Assembly (NCBI GenBank): GCA_017437965.1 | Contig: JAFRWN010000056.1 | Location: 1-61,642, forward strand | Reading direction: 5' to 3' | Source of the DNA: Lachnospiraceae bacterium | GTDB taxonomy: Bacteria; Bacillota; Clostridia; Lachnospirales; Lachnospiraceae | Length of the DNA stretch: 61,642 bases | Shown: positions 33,400 to 42,115 of the stretch, one piece after another | Position numbering within the stretch: position 1 is the first letter of the stretch | Layout of the letters: each line of letters opens with the position of its first letter | Translations under genes and position numbers: made by a program | Notes under the pieces: generated by a model | Seen by the model: the letters and a program-made list of their open reading frames with translations, nothing else | Databases searched by the model: none | Told to the model about the DNA's origin: nothing

Positions 33400-35133
33400 C
33401 TATTCTTCGGCCGAATAATAGCTTTCAAGGGTTGCCCTTGAGCTTATGAAATACTTGTTGAGCCTTTCGTCGAAATGCTTTCCCATGCCTTCCTCAATAA
33501 TGTTATATGCCTGCTCAAAGGACATTTTTTCCTTGTAGCAGCGTTTTGAAACGAGCGCATCATATACGTCGGCGATCGCCATGATCCTTGCCTCAAGCGG
33601 TATTTCCTCGCCTTTAAGTCCGTCCGGATAGCCCGAGCCGTCCCAGCGCTCATGATGATAATGTGCCACATTTTCGGCAATTTCCTGGAACCTCGGTTCC
33701 TCCACGTCCTTCAATATATCATGGACCAGCACTGCACCTTTTGCGGCATGGGTCTTCATTATTTCGAATTCCTCCGGGGTAAACCTGCCCGGCTTACGCA
33801 GTATCACGTCATCAACCGCAATTTTACCGATATCATGCATCGGCGCAGCCTTTATCACGCAACGGCAGAACTCTTCGTCGAGTCCTTCCAGCTTATCCTT
33901 TTTCATTTCATCGATCAGAAAGCCCACAACAGTACTTGTACGCCTGATATGACCGCCGGTGCTGGCGTCCCTGCCTTCGACCATGGTTGCAAGTCCGAGC
34001 ACCATTTTATCCTGTATTTCCTGGATATGCTCGGTCTTTTTGCCAACCTCTATCTCAAGCTCGTCATTGTATTTTCTTAAAAGGTTTGTATACTGTCTCT
34101 CCTTCGTTTCGTCAAAGAAGAAAATCTGATAACCGTACATTTTGTTCCTGACCTTCAGGTTTTCAACGGTCATCCTGTAAATATGGTCTCCTCTTTCAAC
34201 CACATGCTCTGCTGTCAGGTTCTGATCATCATGACGTCTGAACGCCGAAATCCTGTTCATGACATAGGGCATGATGTCTTTCATGTCCTTGTAACCCTTA
34301 CCGGCTTTTTCGTCCACCTCTATCGGACTGTCAACACGCAAGAGCTTAAGCTCGGGGAAGAAGTTCCTTAAGGTTTTGTTGCTTCCGATGTAACGCATGT
34401 TCTTATCGATCAGCATGAACCCGTTCTCTTCTTTATTTATCACGGCAGATGCCTGGCTTCGTCCAACGTTGTAGAGCTCTGCCCTGTTTATTATTATGAG
34501 CGAAACGAACTGGAACAACAGGTAGGATACAGGCTGCAGCTCAACAGGAGAATCGAACACTTTCTGAAGGAAATATGTCATAATCGAAACAAGCTCGATC
34601 ACCGAAAAAAGCACAAGCGTCCTTATCGACACCTCATTTTTCTTGACAAAGCTGTAGACTATCATTACGATACTGGCGATAGCATGGCTGATCAGCATGA
34701 CATAAAACAGTTTATGAAGCGGTCCGTACACCTTATGTATTTCATTTATTCCATCCACATTTTCCACATCAAAGGATTTATAGAAGAAATCCGTATGGCC
34801 TGCCGAAAGCACGGCGAAATATATGAAAAGGCTGAAGCCTACCGCACAGACAACAACCCACCTCGGCAGCCTGATGGAAAACATCGATGACATTGCCAGC
34901 ATGCAGAGCAGAGAAAGAAAGCATCCGCCGATATATACAATCTTGTTTCCCAGAAGTGCCTCATTTACATTTTCGGAAAGATAAAGGGGAATGTACCCGA
35001 TGTTTGCAATCGGAATCAGCACAAAGATCAGCGTAAAATAAATATCGCTGTTCCTGCCGGTTCTCCATATATATACCAGCAATGCCAGAACGGACATCAC
35101 AAATATTGAAAGGTAGTAGTACTCTATATCCAT
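33400..35133 (-). CDS. HD-GYP c-di-GMP phosphodiesterase with multi-TM sensor and PAS
   Basis: The 577-aa protein has seven to eight membrane helices in its first 215 residues (a histidine-kinase-type 7TM sensor), then a PAS-like domain (FMLIDKNMRYIGSNKTLRNF) and a coiled coil near 340-375. The C-terminal HD-GYP domain has the metal HD pair in HDIGKIAVDD, HAAKGAVLV, and HHERWDGSGYPDGLKGEEIP. It should hydrolyse c-di-GMP at the inner membrane face in response to an external or lipid-phase signal. It is divergently transcribed from the RNA-repair operon. The other c-di-GMP gene in the window is the EAL protein at 37478-40468. Confidence 0.92.
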   Translation of the reverse strand: MDIEYYYLSIFVMSVLALLVYIWRTGRNSDIYFTLIFVLIPIANIGYIPLYLSENVNEALLGNKIVYIGGCFLSLLCMLAMSSMFSIRLPRWVVVCAVGFSLFIYFAVLSAGHTDFFYKSFDVENVDGINEIHKVYGPLHKLFYVMLISHAIASIVMIVYSFVKKNEVSIRTLVLFSVIELVSIMTYFLQKVFDSPVELQPVSYLLFQFVSLIIINRAELYNVGRSQASAVINKEENGFMLIDKNMRYIGSNKTLRNFFPELKLLRVDSPIEVDEKAGKGYKDMKDIMPYVMNRISAFRRHDDQNLTAEHVVERGDHIYRMTVENLKVRNKMYGYQIFFFDETKERQYTNLLRKYNDELEIEVGKKTEHIQEIQDKMVLGLATMVEGRDASTGGHIRRTSTVVGFLIDEMKKDKLEGLDEEFCRCVIKAAPMHDIGKIAVDDVILRKPGRFTPEEFEIMKTHAAKGAVLVHDILKDVEEPRFQEIAENVAHYHHERWDGSGYPDGLKGEEIPLEARIMAIADVYDALVSKRCYKEKMSFEQAYNIIEEGMGKHFDERLNKYFISSRATLESYYSAEE

Positions 35134-35173
35134 TTAATATTACTCCTAATGTTACACATGAGCATTATTCTTT

Positions 35174-35203
35174 ATTATACCGCTTAATGTGCCCTTCTGT
35201 AAA
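35174..35203 (-). promoter_or_regulatory. Promoter of the HD-GYP gene
   Basis: On the minus strand TTTACA (35198-35203), 18 bp, TATAAT (35174-35179). The ATG follows 40 nt later behind AGGAG. It is back to back with the RNA-repair promoter: the two -35 boxes are 9 bp apart, so mutual interference is likely. Confidence 0.65.
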
Positions 35204-35212
35204 CATAAATTA

Positions 35213-35241
35213 TTGACAGCCTGCGATAAATATGGTAAAAA
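35213..35241 (+). promoter_or_regulatory. Promoter of the RNA-repair operon
   Basis: Perfect TTGACA (35213-35218), 17 bp ending TGG, and TAAAAA (35236-35241). It gives an 80-nt leader to the ATG at 35325. A second TATAAT at about 35290 has no good -35. Confidence 0.6.
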
Positions 35242-35324
35242 ATGTGTAAAAAAAATCAAGAAAGCTAAATTAGAATGATATTTACAGGGATATAATTCCC
35301 GAGTGACAATAAAAAGGAAAAAAC

Positions 35325-36281
35325 ATGAAACCTGTATTATATATGACTGTCGGCCTGCCGGCTTCGGGAAAGTCGTACTGGGCAGTCAAAAAGAAAAAAG
35401 AGGGAGTAGCTCACCGCTCAAGCGATGACATCAGGCTGGAACTGGGTTTCGGAGCAGGAGAAGGCAGCGACAAAGTTTTTGAAATCCTTGGCAAACGGGT
35501 GCGTGAGGATCTTGCGAACGGCATTTCCTCTATATATGACGCAACCTGCCTTACGAGAAAAAGACGCATGGCCTATCTGGAAACCCTTAAGAAAACCGAC
35601 TGCGAAAAGGTTGCGGTTCTCTTCCTTTGCCCTCTGGCTGAATGTAAGAGAAGGAACCGGCTGCGCGAGGGCTTTGCAAGGGTTCCGGACTATACATATT
35701 CAAGGATGCTCCGTGTATTCGAGATACCTGATACCTTCGAGGGCTTTGACAGAGTGGAATATGTGGTTTATGATGATGAATATGAAAAAACGCTGCCTGA
35801 TTTTACAGAGCTTATGGACTTTTCCCAGGATAACCCGCACCATGAGCACACTCTCGGTAAGCATATGAAGCTTGTCGGGGAACTGATGGAGAAGAGGCTT
35901 TTGACCGGAGTACCCGGGCTTACCGGTTCCGACGAAGATGTGACGTTTCGGCGGCGCTGCCTGGTAAATGCAGCCTATAATCATGATATAGGGAAGGTTT
36001 TTACGAAGGCTTTCAAAAACTATAAAGGCGAACCCACCGAGTTTGCACATTTTTACGGGCATGAAAATTTCGGGGCGTATTTATATCTGACGGAAAAGGG
36101 AGAAGGCTTTAAGGAACTTCTCTACACTGCCCTGCTGATAAACTGGCATATGAAGCCTCTTAATGCCTGGGGCGCATCGGAAAGGAAGCAAAGAAAAGAC
36201 AAAGAAATGCTTGAGGCAAAGTACCCGCATCTTTTTGACGATATTATACTGCTCCACGAATGTGACGTGGAAGCACACTGA
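35325..36281 (+). CDS. Polynucleotide kinase fused to an HD phosphohydrolase (Pnk-HD, RNA end healing)
   Basis: Residues 1-155 are a T4-Pnk-like P-loop kinase: Walker A GLPASGKS (10-17), the SSDDIR element with Asp34/35 and Arg37, and an Arg-rich lid CKRRNRLREGFARVPD (107-122). Residues 170-318 are an HD phosphohydrolase: His175/His180, NHDIGK (His220-Asp221), HFYGHENFG (His246) and HECD near the end. The kinase would phosphorylate 5'-OH RNA ends. The HD domain probably removes 2',3'-cyclic or 3'-phosphate, as described for HD-Pnk enzymes such as that of Runella, but with the domain order swapped. The RNA ligase follows 44 nt later, so the pair can heal and seal broken RNA. Confidence 0.85.
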   Translation: MKPVLYMTVGLPASGKSYWAVKKKKEGVAHRSSDDIRLELGFGAGEGSDKVFEILGKRVREDLANGISSIYDATCLTRKRRMAYLETLKKTDCEKVAVLFLCPLAECKRRNRLREGFARVPDYTYSRMLRVFEIPDTFEGFDRVEYVVYDDEYEKTLPDFTELMDFSQDNPHHEHTLGKHMKLVGELMEKRLLTGVPGLTGSDEDVTFRRRCLVNAAYNHDIGKVFTKAFKNYKGEPTEFAHFYGHENFGAYLYLTEKGEGFKELLYTALLINWHMKPLNAWGASERKQRKDKEMLEAKYPHLFDDIILLHECDVEAH

Positions 36282-36325
36282 CATATAACAACGCGCATAA
36301 GCGCATTTTAAGGGAGGAAAAAGAG

Positions 36326-37474
36326 ATGAATTATAATTCCCAGATCTGCCGTTTCATTTCGGAAAACGAAAACTGGCAGGAACTACTTAACGAAAAACTG
36401 ATAAAATATAACACCGAGGGTCCGCTTGCGATCTTCAATTACAAAGAGGAATGTGATTTCGGAGATCCTATTGTGCAGGAGGCACGGGGTATCATCATAA
36501 ACCTTGATACCCTTGAGGTTGTCTGCTGGCCTTTCAGAAAATTCGGCAACTGGAACGAAAGCTACGCTGACCCTATCGATTGGAACACCGCAAGGGTTCA
36601 GGAAAAAATTGACGGCTCGATCGTAAAGCTCTGGTTTGACAAGCTTAAGGACAGTTGGAGATTTTCAACCAACTCTACAATCGATGCAGTAAATGCAAAT
36701 GCGGATCCTTTAACCGGCGAAAGCTACCTTGACCTGATAAAAAAGGCGGATAATTACAAGGATATTCCCTTTGACATGCTTGATAAGGACAACACCTACA
36801 TATTTGAGCTTGTAAGCCCTCAGAACAGGGTGGTTATCAACTATCCCTACTACCGTCTCTTCCATATCGGCACCAGAACAAACCAGAGCGGCCGAGAAAG
36901 ACTTGTCGACCTGGGCATCGTTAAGCCTGCCGAATATCCTCTTCACAGCCTTAAGGAATGTGTCGAGGCCGCAAAGCTCTTAAACCGCGGAAGCGATGAA
37001 TATGACGAAGATAAAAGGCCTGTCAATGTGGATAAGGAAGGCTTTGTTGTTGTGGATATCCACTTCAACCGCATAAAAGTCAAGTCTCCCGACTACCTTA
37101 TGATCCACCACGCAATAGGAAATGGTAATTTCTCCAAGGAAAGAGTCCTTAAGCTTTTACTTGAGAGTGAGATCAACGTGGATGATTTCTGCAGGGAATA
37201 TCCCGAATATGCGGTTTATTTCCGCTATTACCAGTACAGGCTTTGTGAACTTGAGTTCGAAGTTACTGCCTTTGTACGCTCGGTGCTCAATATGTATGAG
37301 GAATACTCACACGAACGCAAGGCGCTGGCGCTAGTCATCAAGGACCACAAATATTCAGGCTTTGGTTTCATGGCAATAGACACAGGAAAAAGTGCCCATG
37401 AACTGATAAAGGAGCTTGAAATGTCCAAGCTCCTTAAACTGATTCCTGACTATGTTCCGGCAAAAATTCTTTAA
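36326..37474 (+). CDS. ATP-dependent RNA ligase (T4 Rnl1-like)
   Basis: The 382-aa protein carries the nucleotidyltransferase motifs in order: motif I KIDGS (94-98, nucleophile Lys94), motif III IFELVSPQNRVV (159-170), motif IV EGFVV (238-242) and motif V IKVKSPDY (250-257). The preceding CWPFRKFGNW and ARGIIINL also fit RNA ligases of the Rnl1/T4 RnlA type rather than DNA ligases. The C-terminal 120 residues are helical, as in that group. It should seal 5'-phosphate and 3'-OH RNA ends made by the Pnk-HD protein upstream. GGAGG precedes the ATG. A small GCGC hairpin (36294-36305) lies between the two genes. The stop is 3 nt from the convergent EAL gene. Confidence 0.9.
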   Translation: MNYNSQICRFISENENWQELLNEKLIKYNTEGPLAIFNYKEECDFGDPIVQEARGIIINLDTLEVVCWPFRKFGNWNESYADPIDWNTARVQEKIDGSIVKLWFDKLKDSWRFSTNSTIDAVNANADPLTGESYLDLIKKADNYKDIPFDMLDKDNTYIFELVSPQNRVVINYPYYRLFHIGTRTNQSGRERLVDLGIVKPAEYPLHSLKECVEAAKLLNRGSDEYDEDKRPVNVDKEGFVVVDIHFNRIKVKSPDYLMIHHAIGNGNFSKERVLKLLLESEINVDDFCREYPEYAVYFRYYQYRLCELEFEVTAFVRSVLNMYEEYSHERKALALVIKDHKYSGFGFMAIDTGKSAHELIKELEMSKLLKLIPDYVPAKIL

Positions 37475-37477
37475 AAC

Positions 37478-40468
37478 TTATATCTTGATCTGCTTGTCAA
37501 GGTTACTGATACCGATAACAAGCTTTGTTCCGTCGCCTTCCTCAAGGCAGGCAGCTTTGAGGCCGACATTGGTGGGCTTTCCGCTAAGGATCAGGTGGTA
37601 GTTCAACATGAACAGGCCATCTTTCTTTATCATGCTCATCATATGGCGTTTAGTGAAGGTTTTCTTGAAAAGTTCCCGTTCCTCAGGTATTACGAACTTC
37701 AAAGCTTCTTTTCTCGAAAAACCGAAGAAATCCTTACCCTCCTTTGCAAGTCCCCTACTTTCAAAGGAGGCACCTGCACCATATTCCTTATAGGCACCGG
37801 TTTCAACATCCACGATGTAAACACAGACATAGTTACCTGTAAGGGCAGAGATACGTGCATACGTAATCTGGTCTTCCTTCATTTTTTCCATGGTTTCCTG
37901 CTGGCGCATATAGGCATCTACATTATTGACGCCGATAATGATGTTATTGTCGTCCGAGCTCATCTTTACCGCCTTCAGATTCACGAAGACCGGCTTGTTA
38001 TTGATCAGAAGACGATATGTCTTGGTATACAAGCCATGCTTATTTATTTCATTTACCACATTTTTCTTGTTGAACGAAGCTACAAAATCCTCAACATCAT
38101 CGGCATATAACGCTTTTGCCGCATCCTTCTTACTAGCGGCAAAGAAGTCCTTGCCATGGCGCTCTATTGCCAGGTTTGCACTATTAGGATCCGAATGATA
38201 TTCCACAAAATCCTCGGTTTCGAGATTGACACAATAAATGTAAACATAGTCTGAAGACAGGCTGTTTGCGATATCCGAATAGGTAATATGCTGTGCCCTT
38301 TCCTTCACGATTCCGAATACGACAATCGCACATGCAACCACTCCTTTTACGGGATTGATCGCAATACGGCGCACAAAAGCATGGACAGTTGAATTCTTGT
38401 CAAGTTTCTCCTCAATGAATGCACGGTCCGCACCGTCATGGCAGCGCCTTAATGCATTTACATAGGACGCACCGACGCCCTCACCGAATGCAGCATAAGG
38501 AATTTCACTCGCCACGTCACTTGCATCAAAGGCCCTGCCGATAAATTCACGGTAGGATTGGTTACATCTGATGATTTTCATACAATCTTCCGTGGTTTCG
38601 ATAACTGCCATCGGAAGCATGTTGAAGTACTGGTCAAAGGTCTCCGGATCATCATTTGCAATGACTGCCATATCGTAAAGATTGATACGTCCGATCGAAC
38701 CGAAGTAGTCTGATTCTGCTGGATTTTCAAAGCCGATCTGGTTTCCGGCTTCATAACGTTCAACCAGAGCCTTGTACGAAATCGGTTTGCAGTAATAGTA
38801 GCCCTGAATCTTCGTACAGCCTATCTCTCCAAGGAATTCAACCTGTTCTTTCTTCTCAACACCCTCGCAGACAGTCTCGATGCCGAGTCCCAAAGCCATT
38901 TTCATCAGCTCGGTAAGTATTACCTTGCTCTTTTCATTGTCGAACTGCTTCATGAAACGCATGTCGAGCTTGATAAGATCGAAATGTATGCTCTGCAGAA
39001 CGTCAAGTGATGAATATCCGCTGCCGAAATCGTCCATCCACACCTTGAAACCCAGGCTCTGGAACTTTTCAACCTGCTCTTTTATGAAATCAAAATCACT
39101 GCCGACAACACTTTCGGTGATTTCTATCGTCAGCATTTCCCTGCCGAAGCCGGACTCATCCACACGCTTTGTGATCTCGCCTACTATGTCGCAGGAATCA
39201 AAGTCGGTTCTGGAAAGATTGACAGAAATCGGAACGACATAAAGGCCTCTGGCCTTCTGGTCCTGCATCTTCCACAGTATCTGGTCAACCATGTGCAGAT
39301 CGAGCTTATAGATCAGTTTTGAATCCTCGAGTATCGGGATGAATTCCGCAGGCGAAAGCATTCCTTTTTCGGGATCTATCCACCTTGCAAGAGCCTCTTC
39401 ATCGGAAACCCTTCCGTTTGCGGCACGTATTATCGGCTGATAGAAGGCCTGAATCCAGTTTTCTTCTATTGCCCTGTCAAGATTGTCGATGATATACTGG
39501 CGGTTTTTCTCATAGGCCAGCATTTCTTTATTGAAATATATGTAATTGTTCTTGTTGCTGTTTCGGAGCCTGTTGCATGCATATTTTGCCCGATCACAGG
39601 CAATGCTTATCTCGGCCGCGCCCATCGAATCGGGGTAGAGGCCTATTCTTATAGATACATTTTTGTTTTCGTTCAGCTTATAGAAATCCTTGAAAAGACT
39701 GTCTATCTTGTCTTCCACTCCGTCAGCGAGTGCAAAGAAAGTAAAGTTATCCTGTCCGATGCGGCCGCAGTTTTCACTGCCGAAATAACGTATCAGAAGG
39801 TTTGCAAAATCCCTGAGAAGCTTATCTCCCTCTGCAAAACCATATCTTCTGTTATAGAATTTCATGCCATTAATGTTTGCATAGCCGATAACACTTTCCT
39901 TACCGAGAGCCTTTGCCCTTGACTTCCCGGAAACCGCAAGCTCAAAGAAATGGGACATGTTTGAAATTCCGGTCAGGAAGTCATAGTTACTCTTCTGCAG
40001 CATTGATGAAACATTAAGCGAAAAACTGAAATTCTTTGTCAGCGAATCTGCCTTCAGGTTGCCCGCACCGATATATTCACCCTCATCAACATACCAGACC
40101 ATTGCAAGCCTTACATCCTTTTTGGGATATATATGCTTACCAAAGGCATGGACAATCCTGTATTCGTCCTCCGTGTCTGCATTATTCTTCTTTGTACGGT
40201 ATATTACATTGTAGTCTGCTTCTTCAAGGGCAAATCTTATCGCATCATCGGAAATACGCGCAATATCATCCGGATGAGTGTCATGGTACATATCATTGTC
40301 CATTACCCACACAGCATCTTCCCGGTTTTTAAACCCGAAAAGCTCAATAAAGCCATCGGAAACAAGCACAGTGACAACCTTCTTATCAATAAACTGATAA
40401 ACAGCGAAGGGCACCGCACTTTTTTCCATGATGGCTTTCTCGGTTTTGCTGTATTCATATTTTTTCAT
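37478..40468 (-). CDS. PAS-GGDEF(degenerate)-EAL protein with tandem C-terminal PAS-like domains
   Basis: The 996-aa cytosolic protein has an N-terminal PAS (about 10-110), a GGDEF fold whose signature is changed to GRIGQDNFTFF (about 165-320), and an EAL domain (about 325-580). EAL landmarks are YQPII, EALARW, ITESVV, DDFGSGYSSLDVL and KLDMRFM. The altered GGDEF signature suggests no cyclase activity. The EAL residues look intact, so c-di-GMP hydrolysis is likely. A PAS segment (about 610-720) and two consecutive related PAS-like units of roughly 130 residues end the protein; both contain GKDFF...SxKxAxK and KxGLxxxxYxLxxxxKP. A TTGCAT/TATGAT promoter precedes it. Confidence 0.88.
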   Translation of the reverse strand: MKKYEYSKTEKAIMEKSAVPFAVYQFIDKKVVTVLVSDGFIELFGFKNREDAVWVMDNDMYHDTHPDDIARISDDAIRFALEEADYNVIYRTKKNNADTEDEYRIVHAFGKHIYPKKDVRLAMVWYVDEGEYIGAGNLKADSLTKNFSFSLNVSSMLQKSNYDFLTGISNMSHFFELAVSGKSRAKALGKESVIGYANINGMKFYNRRYGFAEGDKLLRDFANLLIRYFGSENCGRIGQDNFTFFALADGVEDKIDSLFKDFYKLNENKNVSIRIGLYPDSMGAAEISIACDRAKYACNRLRNSNKNNYIYFNKEMLAYEKNRQYIIDNLDRAIEENWIQAFYQPIIRAANGRVSDEEALARWIDPEKGMLSPAEFIPILEDSKLIYKLDLHMVDQILWKMQDQKARGLYVVPISVNLSRTDFDSCDIVGEITKRVDESGFGREMLTIEITESVVGSDFDFIKEQVEKFQSLGFKVWMDDFGSGYSSLDVLQSIHFDLIKLDMRFMKQFDNEKSKVILTELMKMALGLGIETVCEGVEKKEQVEFLGEIGCTKIQGYYYCKPISYKALVERYEAGNQIGFENPAESDYFGSIGRINLYDMAVIANDDPETFDQYFNMLPMAVIETTEDCMKIIRCNQSYREFIGRAFDASDVASEIPYAAFGEGVGASYVNALRRCHDGADRAFIEEKLDKNSTVHAFVRRIAINPVKGVVACAIVVFGIVKERAQHITYSDIANSLSSDYVYIYCVNLETEDFVEYHSDPNSANLAIERHGKDFFAASKKDAAKALYADDVEDFVASFNKKNVVNEINKHGLYTKTYRLLINNKPVFVNLKAVKMSSDDNNIIIGVNNVDAYMRQQETMEKMKEDQITYARISALTGNYVCVYIVDVETGAYKEYGAGASFESRGLAKEGKDFFGFSRKEALKFVIPEERELFKKTFTKRHMMSMIKKDGLFMLNYHLILSGKPTNVGLKAACLEEGDGTKLVIGISNLDKQIKI

Positions 40469-40500
40469 TGTAAATCCCCTGCATACAAATATACTATTAT

Positions 40501-40529
40501 ATCATACCATAAAAAGCAAAAATATGCAA
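40501..40529 (-). promoter_or_regulatory. Promoter of the EAL gene
   Basis: On the minus strand TTGCAT (40524-40529), 17 bp ending TGG, TATGAT (40501-40506). The ATG is 33 nt downstream. Confidence 0.55.
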
Positions 40530-40530
40530 G

Positions 40531-40570
40531 AAAAAAAAGAACCGGCAGTGTTTACACACACACCGGTTCT
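40531..40570 (-). terminator. Terminator of the 476-aa lipoprotein gene
   Basis: An 8-bp stem AGAACCGG/CCGGTTCT with a 16-nt loop and an eight-T run on the minus strand lies 22 nt after the stop at 40592. Confidence 0.85.
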
Positions 40571-40591
40571 CTTTCAATAGCAAATCATTGA

Positions 40592-42022
40592 TCAATAATC
40601 ATTCATCTGCTCTTCCTGTCTCTGTCTCGACTTTGTTATGTATCTGACATACGAAGGAGCTATCACTGCTCCGAGGACTGCAGCCAGCAGATAACCGCCG
40701 CCGAGTGAATCCTCAACAAGCTCGATCATACCATCTGCATCTTCATTTTCCTGGCATTCCTTGAATTTATCTGCGATATCATCATATTTTTCCTGAAGGT
40801 CATCCTTGATGTTGTCAAACTCATCAAGTATATCTTCCATCGAAGAAACCTTCTTGGGAGCCGAAATGGATACCTGCTGGGGAACAAAACTGAACTCAAT
40901 ATCGGCACTGATATCAATGCCTTCATAGCTGTTGTCGATCTTTATTCCCATTGCAAATTCATCGGAATTTGTCTTGAAGGTGATCTCGGGATCAACCTGC
41001 TTATAGGTATCAAATGCCTGTGCCCACTCGGAATCAGGCATTTCATCAAATTCCTTGAGCATTTCCGCAAGGGCATAATCAAGGTCGCCCTGCATATCCT
41101 CGACATCTTCCATTTCAGAGTTGATATCGCCTGCATTGTCCTTGATCCTGTCTTCAACCTCTGCAGAGAAATTATCCGGAACCTTCTGGCCTGCATATTC
41201 TGCTACATCCTCGATATCATCCTGGATATCTTCGGTCAGCCTTTCAGCATAGTCCTCAAAATCTACAAGGTCATTAAAGGTGCTTGCATAATCAACAAAC
41301 TCCTCAGAATTTTCCTGGATATATACGATGGCAGCCCTGAAGGCTTTCTTCATATCTTCTGCGCTTTCAAACCTGATGGTAAACTCGGTATCGTCCTTAT
41401 CGACATCAGCCTCTTCTCCGAGTGCACCGACAACGCCTGCAATAAGTTTGAAACCGTTATTGCGGAGTTTTGTCACCTTATCGGCGTCGGGAACGGGAAC
41501 GAGTATGCCGTAGGAACCGAAGTCAGTATCCATCTTGAGTATTGTTCCGACAATCTCATCGATATCAAAATAAAGCTTTCCGTCAGCAAGAGTGCAGACA
41601 TTTCCGAAGCTGCTCTTAAGCTTTATCGAATCACGTGTCAGCTTTAAGGATTCTTCAGGCTTTTTGATCTTTTCTCCGAAGTCTTCCATCAGCTTTTCAA
41701 TGCTGATATTGATGGAATCCTCGATACTGTCTACAGTAAATTCATTTCCTTTAAGCTTACCGGTGAGGTCAAAATCGAAATCGCCATAATCTCCAACTGC
41801 AAGCTTGATCTTAAGCTCATACTCTCCTTCAGAGTAATCACTTACCTTTTTAACTGCATCTTCAAGGGTCTTTACTGAGGAAACATCGACTGACATGATC
41901 TTGTTTCCTTTTTTGCTGTTCTTGCTGCTATTACTGCTTTCCTTCGAAGAACCGCAGCCGGCAAGAGAAGCTACCATTGCAAAGACTAAAAGAAGTGCAA
42001 CATATTTCTTTATTCTTTTCAT
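40592..42022 (-). CDS. Acidic lipoprotein, unknown function (476 aa)
   Basis: The signal ends in LAGC (Cys23) and is followed by a Ser/Lys/Asn linker. The mature part is strongly acidic (many Asp/Glu) and starts with beta-rich sequence (YELKIKLAVGDYGDFDFDLTG). A helical centre (about 240-320) with repeated ED/EE segments follows. Near the C-terminus is a hydrophobic stretch (GGGYLLAAVLGAVIAPSYV) and then a charged tail. That could be a second membrane anchor, which is odd for a lipoprotein. AGGAGG precedes the ATG. The promoter lies among 10-bp direct repeats. No known family is recognised. Confidence 0.8.
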   Translation of the reverse strand: MKRIKKYVALLLVFAMVASLAGCGSSKESSNSSKNSKKGNKIMSVDVSSVKTLEDAVKKVSDYSEGEYELKIKLAVGDYGDFDFDLTGKLKGNEFTVDSIEDSINISIEKLMEDFGEKIKKPEESLKLTRDSIKLKSSFGNVCTLADGKLYFDIDEIVGTILKMDTDFGSYGILVPVPDADKVTKLRNNGFKLIAGVVGALGEEADVDKDDTEFTIRFESAEDMKKAFRAAIVYIQENSEEFVDYASTFNDLVDFEDYAERLTEDIQDDIEDVAEYAGQKVPDNFSAEVEDRIKDNAGDINSEMEDVEDMQGDLDYALAEMLKEFDEMPDSEWAQAFDTYKQVDPEITFKTNSDEFAMGIKIDNSYEGIDISADIEFSFVPQQVSISAPKKVSSMEDILDEFDNIKDDLQEKYDDIADKFKECQENEDADGMIELVEDSLGGGYLLAAVLGAVIAPSYVRYITKSRQRQEEQMNDY

Positions 42023-42060
42023 GTTATACCTCCTGAGCAGATATTATACACTACCCATTC

Positions 42061-42102
42061 ATTATAACATTTCCGCAATAAATTGCAAGATATCCGCAAT
42101 AA
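42061..42102 (-). promoter_or_regulatory. Promoter with 10-bp direct repeats (476-aa lipoprotein)
   Basis: On the minus strand TTGCAA (42083-42088), 16 bp, TATAAT (42061-42066). The 10-mer TTATTGCGGA occurs twice (42093-42102 and 42072-42081), 21 bp apart, on either side of the -35. This spacing puts both copies on one DNA face and suggests a dimeric regulator. Confidence 0.55.
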
Positions 42103-42115
42103 TCTTCAAAGAATA

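Noticed and set aside
36290..36312. Terminator between the Pnk-HD and RNA ligase genes
   Set aside because: The GCGC-ATAA-GCGC stem is only 4 bp with a short T-run, and too weak to separate two functionally linked genes.
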